Counted from the stretch's first letter, positions 1 through 24,559 are shown. The stretch is DNA of 64,000 nucleotides from Owenia fusiformis (GCA_903813345.2 CAIIXF020000009.1:29426740-29490739), one strand, 5' to 3'. Notes: generated by a model from the sequence alone, not told the origin. Numbers and translations are program-made.

Positions 1-535
1 TTTAACCAAAGTAATTAATATTATTGTTTGAAATTTTGGTAGTGTATTCACAACATTTATCTATTTCACATATATTCCGTGTTTTTCATCCTGACCCCCA
101 GGGGCCATGTATGGGGGGACAGGAAAACAGAAATTTTCGCTTATTTTTAGATCTTTCTGAAGTATAGCTTTATTTTACTCAAATGAAAGGCTATTAAGAG
201 TAGATTGCAAATATTGTATCTTTTTTCTGATTCGAGCCTCGTAAAATTCAAAATGGCCGTCTAATGTACGATTTCGCAATAATTTTTCGATCCCTTCAAA
301 GTATGGCTATACTATACTCAAATTGAAGGAATTTTGGAGTAGATCACAATTATGGTATTATTTTTCAGATTTGTACCTCAGAAAATTCAAAATGGCTGCT
401 TTGCAGGAATTCGCAATTCTAAAATCTAATTTTTCCATTTTCAACCAAAGTAATGAGTTTAATTGATTGGAATTCGGTAATTGATATTTTGTTCGTTGGG
501 ATTTGCTACTCCGCAGAGTTGCCATTATCTAGTTA
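1..535 (+). repeat. Interspersed repeat family R1, copy 1
   Basis: No gene is visible here. The stretch is a diverged copy of a repeat found again at about 8270-8960 in the same orientation and at about 60235-60460 inverted. Shared landmarks are 'TTTGAAATTTTGGTAGT', 'GCCTCGTAAAATTCAAAATGG', 'TTCAAAGTATGGCTAT' and 'CGTTGGGATTTGCTACTCC'. The first bases of the window are already inside the element. No terminal repeats or coding capacity can be seen, so the class is unknown. Confidence 0.7.
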
Positions 536-1842
536 GATCACTTGATACTGTTTAATCAGGCGCTTCCAAATTGGTCATAGCAGGGGGAAGAACAGGGTTC
601 GTACACACCTGGAAATGTCAGGGAAATTGATTTATTTTTCCAGGTACTGGAAATGTCAGGGAATTTTGAAATTAGGTCAAAAAGGGCCAAAAATGTCAGG
701 GAATTTTGAAACAGTATATATGTCAGCGAAATGTCAGGGAATTTTGTATCATTGTTGAAAAAATAATGTTCCAGCAAAATATATTTTAGGGCTATGACAG
801 GATATCAATAAAATCCAAAATCTAACATTTAGTTGTTTCCACAAAATTGAAATCTTTTCATTAGGGTTGATTGAATGACATTTTATCTGGTATATTGTCT
901 ATTTGTAAGGACAGTTTGAACATTATACTGAAACCAAGCAATAAAGAATATACATATAATGTACAAATGGTTCAATGCAATTATGCTTCTCCATAAGTTA
1001 GTCTTGGGCCATTCAAAGTTAATTAACGGTATATGTTTTGTTGAGGGGTTAATCTGAGGAGGGTGGGTGAAAAACAAAAATAATTCCGGGAACTCTTTTC
1101 AATGTAAAACTGTATTTATATTAAGAAGCTGTCTGTTAGACAGTCCTGTGGTACATCAGTCTATTTATCTGTCCATTTGTCAGGGCAATAACTCAAATAT
1201 CAGTTGACAGTTTGGTTCAAATTTTGTATTCCGATGCTTTGGTTAAGAACATACTTTTGCCATTTTTAATGAAAAAAACTAATTTTGAAAACATTATGAA
1301 CAGTTTTTAGATTTGGTCCAAATTTCAAGGGAAGGGGAGGAAATAACCCAGAATCAAAAGAATTAAGAACCTTTCTTCATGTAAAGATGAACCTATAGTT
1401 TTACTTTGGCTCAAATTTTATATGGCAATACCTCAGGGACAAAGGACCTGCTCAAGAAGAAATATTTAAGATGGTCTCTGAATTCAAATAGCCACCATTT
1501 TTTATGAACTTTTTGATAATTTAAAGAAATAAGATACCTGATAACACAAATATTATTTGATTTTGTATCATAGGCCTGTGACTTTTTGTGATGCTACTTG
1601 AGAAGGAATTTCTAATAAAGGTATCATGTTTTGGTATAGATTTTCCCAAAAGGAAGAAGACAATAGTAATTCCAGGTTATTGCTATCATATTATGTTCAC
1701 AATGATCAGTATTTGATAAAATATGTTTCATTAGGTGCATGGGAATTTCCCCTCGACGGAGTTGTTATTTTTATCGTACCTAACAAGAGGTACGATATTG
1801 TAGTCCGCTTGACGGGCGGGCTGGCGGCATCTCACTTTTCAG

Positions 1843-2360
1843 CTTGTCTACAGGTTTCCAGCCAAACCTTTTGAGGAATTCATCTGAAATCTTCAAGGAT
1901 GTTTCTACATATCAACGTCAAGAACTGATTAGTTTTTGGGCATTCTGGGTAAATTTTAAGGTGGCCATTTTGGATTTTCCGTCCTAAAATCTTCACTTTC
2001 AAGACTTGTTTACAGGTTTCCAGCCAAACCATTTGAGGGATTCATCTGAAATTTTCAGGGATGTTTCTACATATCAACGTCAGGAACTGATTAGTTTTTG
2101 GGCATTCTGGGTAAATTTTAAGGTGGCCATTTTGGATTTTCCATCCTAAAATCTTTACTTTCAAGACTTGTCTACAGGTTTCCAGCCAAACCTTTTGAGG
2201 GATTCATCTGAAATTTTCAGGGATGTTTCTACATATCAACGTCAAGAACTGATTAGTTTTTGGGCATTCTGGGTTAATTTTAAGGTGGCCATTTTGGATT
2301 TTCCGTCCTAAAATCTTCACTTTCAAGACTTGTCTACAGGTTTCCAGCCAAACCGTTCAA
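1843..2360 (+). repeat. Tandem array, ~162-bp unit, three copies plus a partial
   Basis: The landmark 'CTTGTCTACAGGTTTCCAG' recurs near 1843, 2004, 2167 and 2329, giving periods of 161-163 bp. Copies are nearly identical, so the expansion is recent. A single strongly diverged relative seems to lie at about 52685-52800 in an ENKD1 intron (shared 'TTAGTT.TTGGGCAT.CTGG'). Confidence 0.8.
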
Positions 2361-2496
2361 ATTTTTACATATGTTACACAGTGATAAGTTCTAGAGCTGA
2401 TTAACTTTTCTGCGGCCATCTTCCTTTTATGGTCAACAAGACCACAATGCTGTGTTTTAGGTACGATATTGTTCACGTCTGTGCCTTGTTCTAGTG

Positions 2497-2706
2497 TGAT
2501 ATTAGATCAAAATTTTTAAGTTTCAGTTGTCATTTGGATTTATTACAAAACCTAACAAAATATAGTTTGAAATGCTTAGAATGCACCAAATACAATGAAG
2601 TATGATATTAGATCAAAATTTTAAAGTTTCAGTTGTCATTTGGATTTATTACAAAACTTAACAAATTATAGTTTGAAATGCTTAGAATGTACCAAATACA
2701 ATGAAA
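2497..2706 (+). repeat. Direct tandem duplication, ~106 bp, two copies
   Basis: The blocks beginning 'TGATATTAGATCAAAATTTT' at 2497 and 2603 continue in parallel through 'TTTGAAATGCTTAGAATG' and 'ACCAAATACAATGAA'. They differ at only a few bases. It sits inside the 593-3105 element and has no coding signal. Confidence 0.8.
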
Positions 2707-3152
2707 ATTGTAAAAAAATTCTGGGGGTGAACCCCCGTATCCCCTTTTTGGTTACTTTTTCTCGCAGTGATCCAAACCCAAAGAATTGCACACCCTTGAC
2801 ATTTGCTGGCTACGCCCCTTTATGTGATGTATGTTTACCTTTGGCCTTATGGAATGTAAAACATAAAAAATAGTGTGTATCAGAAAATAAATTGGTGAAT
2901 AAAAAGTAAATTAAGTCATGAGAAATGGTGCTAAAGGAGAACCCACAATGTTTCATAATAAGTCTTGTATTTTAAATATTACAGTTGTTTGAGACTTTTC
3001 ATGAGGCCGTGCATGCAAAATTTGATCTGGAAATTTTCTTTCTTGCCTGGAAATGTCAGGGAAATGGCAGGGAATTTGATTTTGAAAAAGGTGTACGAAC
3101 CCTGAAGAAGGAGGTACGGATTCTGGATACATGCTTAGGAGGATGCTACCAC

Positions 3153-3275
3153 AAGTGGTGACTTATTGTTATAGTCTACAACTTTTTTGTGGCAGTGGTT
3201 GGCATTTGATGGTTGGTGTTTGGCATTAAAAACAAATGACAGGTTGTGACATTTTGCATGTTTATGCCTTTTTAA
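3153..3275 (+). repeat. Short repeat next to NUP85 exon, related to 4200-4300 and 43690-44300
   Basis: The stretch has the end motifs 'AAGTGGTGAC..TTGTTAT' and 'GTGACATTTTGCATGTTTATGCC'. The second motif recurs at about 4262-4290, just before the splice acceptor of another NUP85 exon, and at about 44273-44305. The 43690-44300 copy carries both end motifs around a tandem array, so this looks like an internally deleted member of one family. Confidence 0.5.
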
Positions 3276-3335
3276 TTGTCAAATATGATTTTTTATGTAA
3301 TCAGAAATATAAGAGTGGTTTCTGTATTTTTACAG

Positions 3336-16096
<12,761 letters not shown>

Positions 16097-17183
16097 CAAG
16101 GAAACTTAAATGGGAATAAATATCATTTCTTGTCATACGTCATACTCATACATACATGTATATGTCTGTGTTTCATTCAGTGGACCCTGACATTGGAATC
16201 TGAAGAATATTGCTCAGTGCGAAAGTCACTGCAGATTGGAATACTATTATACTTACATTGTACTGCCTGGGAACAACATTACAATAGGTTGATATGAATT
16301 AGTGTTCATGATTGGAGACTTAAGATTTGTATTTTACCCTCGTACAAGTAGAACACTATGAGGAATGGAACCCATTGTAAATGCTGCAATATTAGTCACA
16401 TTATACATTGAATACCTTCTTGTGAATCTTACCAACTGTCACTAAAATTACTATACTTTGTACAATGTGCATCCCTATCAGCTTATATAAACAGACATGG
16501 TGTTGAAGCATGTAGCTAGGAATATCATCATAATTTGATATGAGTAGTAAGATACATAAATAGGCTGAGCAGTATTCACTTTAAACAAGTTAACTATACA
16601 ATTAAACCTGTGAACATTCTATGCCTGTTTTAGTATCTCAGTATATCTGAAGTGTTTGTATTTTGTTAACATGCTAAAATGAATGTTGCTGGCCTAGGCT
16701 AACAGTGCTCAAATTAAGGGAGTAGAAGGGGTAGAGACTATTCCCCTTAAAATCTCAATTTTACATTTTTTGAAAAATGAAATGAGATATCTGATTCAAA
16801 GTGGACGTATTTTTGAAGATTTAAGATCTAGAAAATTCAATAGAATTGGAAACAGAATGTCTAGTTTTCAGTTAACTGGTCTCCCTTTTATACTCCCTTT
16901 AATGCCAAAGTCACATTTGCTCCAATTTTTAATCTGGCAACCTGCCTATTGAGTACTTTGTTCAAAATTGCATTCAGTTTTGATCAAAATACTTAATCGT
17001 CCAGGCGCAGGATTGAAAATCAAAGCAATTTGACTCAGGCATGAGAGACTGACATCCTTTGAGTCGTGGAAGATCAAAGATGGGATAAAAAAATTTTCAC
17101 ACTTCTATGTGTTCTGATATATACATGGAATAATGTACTTTATATACAGATTCTAATGTATGGAAGTCAAATCACTTAATAAA
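16097..17183 (+). other. NUP85: NUP85 3' untranslated region and poly(A) signal
   Basis: Sequence after the NUP85 stop has no open frame of note. AATAAA hexamers occur soon after the stop (about 16115) and at 17178-17183. The end of the transcript cannot be decided without RNA data; the later signal is taken as the outer limit. Confidence 0.45.
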
Positions 17184-17319
17184 ATTAGCCATAATCCACA
17201 CAGTTTACTTTTTATTAGTTTCATCTTGCAAAGATGACCTGTTACAGTGGATTGGATAGAAAAAATTCTCGTTTTAAGTTATTTTTGTTCAACATCAATA
17301 TAGAAAACCCCCCCTATGA

Positions 17320-17880
17320 CTCCTCATCCTCCTTAGCAGGTGTCCAGAATCCGTACCTCCTTCTTCCCCCCTGCTATAAGCAGTTAGCCTTTCCCCGATT
17401 AAGAACTCGCAATCTGATTGGCTGTCGCAACACTGCGACAGAAATCATGTATACGTCATCGGCGCATAATTAGATCACGTGATTCACCTCAAGAGGTGGA
17501 TTGATATTTATCCTGAGATTAATCCCAGGATCGTACGAATTCACCGATTTTTGGATTAATTCTTGGATTAATCCCACAATGCATCATTACCATGACGAAA
17601 TTTATCCGGATCGGATCGCGGATCGTACGAATTCACCGGCCCTGGTTCAAAAGCTCGCCTATTTACAAAAAAATAGCCACCATTTTTGTCTCACAAAATT
17701 CACTTTTGGACCAATTGCTTTAAAACCTTTGTCGATAGGATTTCCGTTTAAAGTTATTTTTGTTCAACATCAATACAGAAAACTCCCCTATGACTCCTGG
17801 TTCAAAATCTCGCTTATTTTCAAAATGGTCGCCATTTTGTCTCGAGAAATTCACTTTTGGCCCATTTCCTAGCTATACAA
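17320..17880 (-). repeat. Repeat family R5, two diverged internal copies
   Basis: The blocks at 17270-17345 and 17750-17810 share 'AAAGTTATTTTTGTTCAACA' and 'CCCCTATGACTCCT'. 'CTCGC.TATTT.CAAAA' followed by 'GCCA.CATTTTTGTCTC' recurs at 17654 and 17811, and 'GGATCGTACGAATTCACCG' at 17528 and 17621. The inverse of 17340-17380 matches both flanks of the 593-3105 insertion. Short open frames here come from the repeat and are not genes. Confidence 0.6.
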
Positions 17881-18389
17881 ATAATTTCAGGTGTCCTGCA
17901 TTGTAGAAAGCCATGTCACTGTAAAGAGTAGTTGTATGAAATAATTTTGTTACAAAAATCAGTTTTTTATTTTCTGCCATTTTAGCCATCATTCACTTTT
18001 GACCAACACCATGTGAGCTCAGTACCATGGTACTATTTCATTTTAGTTTTGATGCACAAGCCAATGGCCTTCAGGACTGTCAATAGGTGGCGAAAAATTC
18101 AGTGGGTTTAATAGCATACTTTAACATGTAAAAATTGCTCCAAAAATCTCCCAAGATAAATTTCATTGAAAATATTCAAAACTTCCAGTCTGAATCTCAA
18201 AACATGTTTGAAAATAATAATGAAGGAAAATATGATATTTATTTGATATATGTAGAGAATTTGAACTTTCAAAACAGCAATATTTACACACAAGTCAATG
18301 GGCCAGTTGTGAAGAACAACCTAGTAGTTAACTGCCATCTATATGAGTCCTGGCTCCCATTGACTGGAAACCTAGCTCAGTGTTGCCAT

Positions 18390-18478
18390 CTATTGAGAGA
18401 TCTCCCTTATAGTTTGCTCATAAACGTTGAAACGCTTTCAACATTTATGAGCAAACTATAAGGGAGATCTCTCAATAG
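18390..18478. repeat. Near-perfect 43-bp inverted repeat with a 3-base loop
   Basis: Arms 18390-18432 and 18436-18478 match at 42 of 43 positions around the loop CGC. The 16-mer GAAACGCTTTCAACAT occurs at the hairpin tip (18429-18444) and again directly after the right arm (18478-18493). This pattern points to a templated fold-back insertion. Confidence 0.9.
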
Positions 18479-18499
18479 AAACGCTTTCAACATCTCTTT

Positions 18500-20238
18500 G
18501 ATATCTTCTGAATGTTAAATGTTGGAGTTTTTAAAAACATCTATATGACAGTCTGTCTCAATGAACATGTGGCAATGACGAACAAAAGCAATGTTTGCTC
18601 ACTCTGAGGCTAGGTAGGTTAATAGGTTACCTACATGAAGTATAAACTATGTGGAATAGAAAAAAATGAATAAAATAATTCACGGCAGGGGTCAACAGAA
18701 CATATAAAAGGCAATTCCTTTAGTTTAAACTTTGCTGTTATAGAGAATTGTCCTGCATTATTCAAACAAACCAAAAATTGATGAATTCATAGATGATCTT
18801 AACTGATTTTAGTTGCATGTTGCATCTAAATTTAATGGCCTGCATTACAAAAGATATGTATTTATAAAAGATGAAAGTTTGACCATTTGTAACTGTTGAA
18901 CATAAGAATCAATATGCTTGGCTGATTGAAAAAATTTCTTAATTGAGAACTTTCTTTCAAAAGGCCTCCCAGATATATTTTATTTGAACAGGGTGATAAA
19001 ATGATAGAGTGGAATCACAATCTCTATGATGATGGAATCTTCTGAAATATGGTCAAATGATTATAGGGTTTCACAATTAGAATAATTTTTTTTTGTTACT
19101 TAACTCGTAAATTGCTTTACTTTGAAGGCTGTTTTAATTTGGGTGATTTGGCAAATTGATTAAAACCGCCGAATCAAGTCTCCACCAATTTTTAGAAAAT
19201 AATCCATGGGACCTTAGGTCTCATTAGGAATTCTTTCAATATTTTGATTGTAACCCCATTTTTGACATTTTAGTTCATATTTGAAGTTACAACTCCCTGT
19301 GTCACCCAAAAGTAACCCGGCCATGTGACTTCCTAGCTAGCCTTCCAAAATCCATATTTTACTGATGAGTCAAACCGTCATATTATATGATATAGCGGCC
19401 AAATTAAACCACGAAATTCATAAAAATAACATTTTCTATTCTTATAAAATATTTTTATTGATAAAAATTGAAGGTAAATATACAAAATTTACATTATTGT
19501 AATAAAATATTGGACATGATTATAATTTTTTACAATATTATTTTACTTTTAAGAAAATATCAGAATATACATAATACTAGGATATAGTTACTACTACAAG
19601 CTCAATTAATGGGATCTAATGGACACAAATATGAGATAAAAAGCTAATGTCTATAGTCTATGTTACATGATATACTTATTAAATCTGTTACAGAAAAGAT
19701 ACATGATTTTAACGGGCTATTTTAACTTGTTAATTTTAAATCAATATTCAAATTCTGATTTTGTTTTATATTTTGAAAGCATCAATTTAAGTAGCTACAT
19801 GTACTTGTAGAACTATTCTTGATAAATTATGGAATGATTGAAACATCTTTACACAGATTCTTAGGAATGATTAGAATATTTACAATGCATGTTGTTCTAT
19901 AATGCACTTATTAGAAACATGGAATGAATAAAGAAATAAAAAATAAAAACAAACTGATTGATATGTCATTGATCTCAGCATTTTTCCTTGAAGATGGTGT
20001 AAATTCCGCAGTTTCGCAATTTGACCAAAATTGATAAATATGCAAATATTTCACCATTTTTCTCTTTCCCAAGAAGGTTGTCTTGTCAATACAAGACTAT
20101 TAGCATTAACTTATTCTAGTCAATTTGAGATACATTTAAGCTCTGGACTTAATTGGTATATAGTACAAAATTTATACACCATCAATTATATATACATGAA
20201 GACCCTACAGAACACCACGATAGTCCACCCTAGTGAAA
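18500..20238. other. Gene-free stretch; 3' flank of the Ly6 gene
   Basis: No convincing coding frame, RNA gene or terminal-repeat element was recognised. The last part is downstream sequence of the minus-strand Ly6 gene. A minus-strand AATAAA (TTTATT at 19453-19458) is one possible, distant poly(A) signal. Confidence 0.4.
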
Positions 20239-22080
20239 TTATAAGAGGCGCCATAACAATCCGGTAACTATGGTTGCAATCATGAATAGTTTATTGATGC
20301 TTGAAGATGTGGCACTATTGCAATGGTCTCCATAGCAACTGTATATACAGGCGCGGTATGTTCTGTCGTGATCTGCATAGGTGATGTATTGGCACTGATT
20401 ACCCATATCTCTTGAGCTGCAGAATCTACGAGTACCCACAACACCTGAAACATCAACGTAACAGATGTATTATTATTGAGTTCAAAAGAAGTCTCAACCT
20501 TATCTAGCCTATGACTAGTATGTTGATTTTTTAAAACAGAACACAGTAACATACCTTGCAGAATCTCCTATCTATAAAATGTGCAAGACAGCCTGGGTTT
20601 GATTTCTATAAACAGTTTTAATGCCTATATTCATTTTTAAGTCTTATGTAAATGTTGTATCCACATCATAGTTGGATAATAATACACTTATTTTTTTGAT
20701 AGTTTCTTATAGCATTATACAAAAGGTTCAATTATATTAAGGTCTGGTGGTAGTTAACAGGAAGTGACAAAACAAAAAGTGACAAAACCATGCAGGATTT
20801 TAAATTTTGAACCAAGATAACAGAGTTCTGTTTTGACCTCCAGTCAGTTAAATTAAACTTTTTGTTTTGTCACTTCCTGTTAACTACCACCGCACCTTAA
20901 GGATACTCTTATCAAAGACATATCATACCTCCCCATACTCCTATAGTTTTTACACAATATTGAGCAGAGTCTACGACACATTCTTCAGACTTGATTGTTA
21001 AATCCTGCACATTGTCATGATCAAACCTCTCTCCACAGTCTGGGTCAGTTGTAGAAGAACACTGGTAACATTTCAGTGCATCTGAAAAAAAATTAATTAA
21101 AGGTTCAATAAAGACCATAGAAGAAATTTGGGAATCATTTTACCTTTCCGGAGCTATTAGTGCAACATTTGGCCTATGTCTTCTTCGCCATACCTATTTT
21201 ATTAAAATGTATGCACTTGTCAACGAATACCACCATTCAGACTTGCAAATAGACTTCTAAATAAGCAATTGAAAGGATGGACGTCCCGCATTTTGTTTTT
21301 TGAAACATTTCTGAATTTCCGCCATTTAAAATTCTTACTGCAGCTGAGATTAGGTAAGACCGCATGTAAGCATGATTACAGTATAACCCCGGTTGTCTGA
21401 TATAACCATATGCATGGTACACGATATGACCGCAATTGACGGTCTATTACCAGCGACTCTAGCAGTTAGCCTGGTCCACTGACGAAGAAAAATCAAAAAA
21501 ATTGAAGACTAAAACACCTCAAATCTGCCCATATTCAAGGTATTCTTGACACGCGCATGGTATATAGGAAACAGAATGTTGGATAGAACGTTAGGTGAAA
21601 ACGGGGCTGGAATCAAATGACAATATCACCGGGAAATCATTTAAACGTGCGTGTATCTGCACTATTTGTTCAACCTTTAAGTTGACGTATGGCATCTTGA
21701 AAACATGAAATCCTCAGCACAGCAAATCCATGATTATGCTCCAAACTGTAGATAACGAACTAGCATTACTGGGCATGTGGGGTTTATTTTCCATCATGTA
21801 CCAAATTCATGGGGGTACTGGGCATTAACTTTTATTTTGGCAATTTATCCCCATCCCATCTTCTTGATTTTCGGATCCATCTCTGTTATGGTATTTCAAG
21901 AGTCCAGTAAAAATAAAACCCGTGAATTTTTCTAAAAAACACGGAAATGATTTCAAATATTTTGTTTTGTTATCATAAAAATAGGTCATTGTGATTAAAC
22001 TCACCTATCGTTGATATCGCAATCAGCAATAGTACTAATCCTGAGATATATGTGTTTTTCATCTTTTGAACTAAGTTCAT
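20239..22080 (-). CDS. GPI-anchored Ly6/uPAR three-finger protein (quiver/Ly6-like), 3 exons, complete
   Basis: Exons in order of transcription: 22005-22080, 20929-21081 and 20239-20444 (stop TAA), with GT/AG splices and matching phases 1 and 1, giving 144 aa. Residues 1-25 form a signal peptide with a hydrophobic core GLVLLLIAIS; cleavage before DALKCYQC is expected. The mature part has exactly ten cysteines (30, 33, 41, 60, 68, 85, 94, 109, 113, 118) in three-finger spacing, opening with LKCYQC and closing with the CN signature (C118-N119). A short hydrophilic SATSSSINK linker then leads to a hydrophobic tail ending at the stop, typical of GPI attachment. Members act at the cell surface as receptor or channel modulators; the ligand here is unknown. 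A second in-frame Met at codon 7 could be the start. A TTAA-flanked MITE sits in the second intron. Confidence 0.9.
20741..20896. mobile_element. 156-bp MITE flanked by TTAA in a Ly6 intron
   Basis: Inverted ends of about 40 bp (GGT.CGGTGGTAGTTAACAGG ... AAGTGACAAAACAAAAAG) face each other, and TTAA abuts both sides (20737-20740, 20897-20900). A TTAA target is the hallmark of piggyBac and a few other families. A relative of one end is present at about 49747-49785. Confidence 0.8.
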
Positions 22081-22464
22081 GACAATTTTTTGAAACTTTT
22101 GGGAACCATATACACTTATAAATTGTTCAGGTGTACTTCAAATAAGTTTTTTCAGGTGCGAATAAAATGGCGGAGTCTGTTTCAGGATATCACTAGTGCT
22201 CAAACTTTAATGCACTATTCTATTTATTCTTCTTTATTATCGATGTGATTATGAAAACGATTATTCCAAAGGTTTCAATTTTTACAGTTAAAACAACTAA
22301 TTATTGACATTTTATTGATGTTTGAAATAGTTATGCATTCAATTACATAAAACAACAACAATCTATGAGTCACTTAGGAAAACACTGTTACTTAATTGTA
22401 CGGCCTAGTCTATAAAGTGGAACAAGGACTTGGCTCATGTAAATGGCGCTTACAGATTTTGTTT

Positions 22465-23050
22465 ACATACAAGGGCCGATCAAATAGTTTCTTACCATTG
22501 GCTCTCGATTTTGTAATAAGAGGAGTTGGATGCTCAAACATTAACATGAGACGGGATAGTTAATTTGCTTGATACCGGCTGTACGAGTTTCATATAAATT
22601 GGTTTATTGGTAGTGACATATAGTCAATGCATATTTTCAATGACTAAGTTAGGTGGAGCAGCGTTATATATAAAATATCTACTGAGTTGTGGTTCTGGAA
22701 ATTTACCGGCATTGCATTGCAACTGCATATTTTGAAGGAGAATGAATATTAGCATAAAAACTACTTAAACATGATTACGACAGTCTGTTAACAGATGACA
22801 CTACTTGGTGTTAGAAATTTCCAAAACTGCTGCTTAGTACAATTTTTATATAAAAAACGCTGCTCCACCTAACTTAATCATTGAAATGTGTTTTGTCTCT
22901 ATTTCACTACCAATGAACCAATTTATATGAAACTCGGACAGTTTCAGGCAAACGTATTACCCTGTCTCATGTTAAAGTTTGAGCATCCAACTCCTCTCAT
23001 TATAAAATCTAGAGCCAATGGTAAGAAACTTTTTGATTGGTCCTTGTAGT
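22465..23050. mobile_element. ~585-bp foldback element with ~200-bp arms
   Basis: Left arm 22465-22677 and right arm 22855-23050 are inverted copies. Shared landmarks are 'CCATTGGCTCT.GATTTT', 'GAGGAGTTGGATGCTCAAAC', 'TTTCATATAAATTGGTT' and 'TTAGGTGGAGCAGCGTT'. The short middle is unrelated. It lies about 400 bp upstream of the Ly6 start, so it could overlap that gene's promoter. No coding sequence. Confidence 0.75.
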
Positions 23051-23439
23051 TGCTTAATTCCTTTTCCAATGCAAACCATACACCATACAGCATCTCGAAT
23101 TTCCGAAATTCATAATTATAACATAGACCTCTATATGATTGTAAAATACACTGCGTGTTATTCATTATGGCACCATTGTTGTTGAAAGGCCATTTTTATT
23201 AAGAATTTTTAACTTCCTTTTAATTACCCCTGGTAACAATAATTAATGATTAAGTAATTTACAGTAATTAATTAATTACTGCATTCAAAGTTTGCCAATT
23301 GATTCAAACCCCATTTCTCGTATTCCAAAGTTTTTCCGAATTGAAGGTGTACTCCGATAGACCTGGGACTAAAATGGATAGACCGAGCTTCAAATCAACA
23401 TTTTCACTACCAAGGGATAGGCACCGATATGGTGAACTG

Positions 23440-23690
23440 AATTAAACAATGGTTTTCTTTTAAACCAATTATTGAAAACATTATGTAAAAAACACGGTCC
23501 TTTATGTAATGTTGACTGATTGACAACAATTTAGTGGGAAAATTACTTACATATATTTTATATAACTGTTTTTGTTAACATTTTTTGTTTTTTTAGTACA
23601 ATTGTTTTTTGTTCCTTTCTACCAATTCTTTAGAATGAAATAAAATGTATTTTTGAAACTTGTTGGAACAAAATATCAATAGCGATACTA
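23440..23690 (+). repeat. Repeat family R3, single arm
   Basis: It matches 48460-48640 in the same orientation ('AACCAATTATTGAAAACATT', 'CCTTTATGTAATGTTGACTG', 'ATTGACAACAATTTA', 'TTGGAACAAAATA'). Only one arm is present here; at 48460-48960 the repeat is followed by its inverted half. Confidence 0.7.
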
Positions 23691-24004
23691 ATTACTAATC
23701 CTTTCCATTTTCATTCTGGAGGTCAGGGAATACAGTTATACAATGGGCTGAAATAAAATTTCTTGTGTTACATCCATCATTCTCTCGTCTTTATCAGCCT
23801 CATGCATATGCCGCATTATGTATATACTTTTAGAATATTTGCATGACGCTACACCTTACCAATCAGAAAACCAGGAGCCCCCTTTTTAAACATTTAATAA
23901 CATATTCCTTGGCCTCAGATCCATTCCTTTCTAACTTCGGGTCTTCTTTTTTATTTTGGATAGAAAATAGCTGAATTCTAATGATTCCAATCCGACTTAC
24001 TTTA

Positions 24005-24362
24005 CTTCAATAAATATTCAAAATTTAATGTGGTTTAATAAAGCATTTACCAACTTTGAAAATTTAATCTTCTTTGAAAATGTGACTTCTCGGTCGCGGA
24101 GACTCGCCATAGACCCCATGTTACAACACAAAAAGTACATGTAAGATATCTTTTCTTGTATTGGGCAGATAATATTTTCTTTTACTGGACATATTTTCGT
24201 TTGTATATTTATCAGACACATACATAAGGATTATATGAAAATTGATCCACTTAAACTGATAATATTTATTCAAGTTTAAGAGAACTTTTTTTATTTACCA
24301 CCATGTTAATTAACCCGAATCAGACACCTGGTGGAGAAACTGGTAACTTCCTACTCGCATCT
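24005..24362 (+). mobile_element. MITE family R4, copy 1
   Basis: Same orientation as the copy at 63190-63603. It ends in 'GGTAACTTCCTACTCGCATCT' minus its last base and contains 'GAAAATGTGACTTCT', 'CATAGACCCCATGTT' and 'TTTTACTGGACATATTTT'. The left terminal repeat is eroded. An apparent minus-strand open frame here is part of the element. Confidence 0.7.
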
Positions 24363-24516
24363 AGGTAATTGTGCAACTTAAAGTTGTTCCATACGAATGG
24401 AATCTGAAATCCAGTGTTTCTATGGAAAAATACAAAAGTCCTGGTTTAAAAGTGTGTCATCCGAAAATCGAGTGCAATAAATGGCCATGAATCCATTTGG
24501 CATTGCACCTTTAACA

Positions 24517-24555
24517 TCCTGTACCAGGACTATAGTCTATAGTCCTGGTACGGGA
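24517..24555. repeat. Short palindrome (15-bp perfect arms, 1-base spacer)
   Basis: The arms GTACCAGGACTATAG and CTATAGTCCTGGTAC surround a single T. Allowing one mismatch, the dyad extends three bases further on each side. Confidence 0.85.
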
Positions 24556-24559
24556 TACA

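Larger units (their letters stand above)
593..3105. mobile_element. 2.5-kb DNA-transposon-like element with terminal inverted repeats
   Basis: The left end reads CAGGGTTCGTACACACCTGG and the right end is its inverse, ending GTGTACGAACCCTG. Subterminal 'GGAAATGTCAGGGAA' motifs are repeated at both ends. The flanks are AAGAA (or GAAGAA) on both sides, consistent with a 5-6 bp target duplication. An uninterrupted relative of the target sequence is present at about 17340-17380 on the other strand. The interior has no transposase; it holds two tandem arrays, so this is a non-autonomous element. CAGGG ends recall hAT-type elements, but hAT duplications are 8 bp, so the superfamily is left open. Confidence 0.65.

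Noticed and set aside
1626-1874. Open frame of 82 codons within the 593-3105 element
   Set aside because: It ends in the 162-bp tandem array and has no transposase-like motif.
17234-17872. Two plus-strand frames of 79 and 123 codons
   Set aside because: Both are built from internally repeated R5 sequence ('GTTATTTTTGTTCAACA' twice); no protein family.
24018-24221. Minus-strand open frame of 67 codons
   Set aside because: It lies wholly inside MITE family R4, and the homologous copy at 49157-49369 gives a similar frame; repeat-derived.
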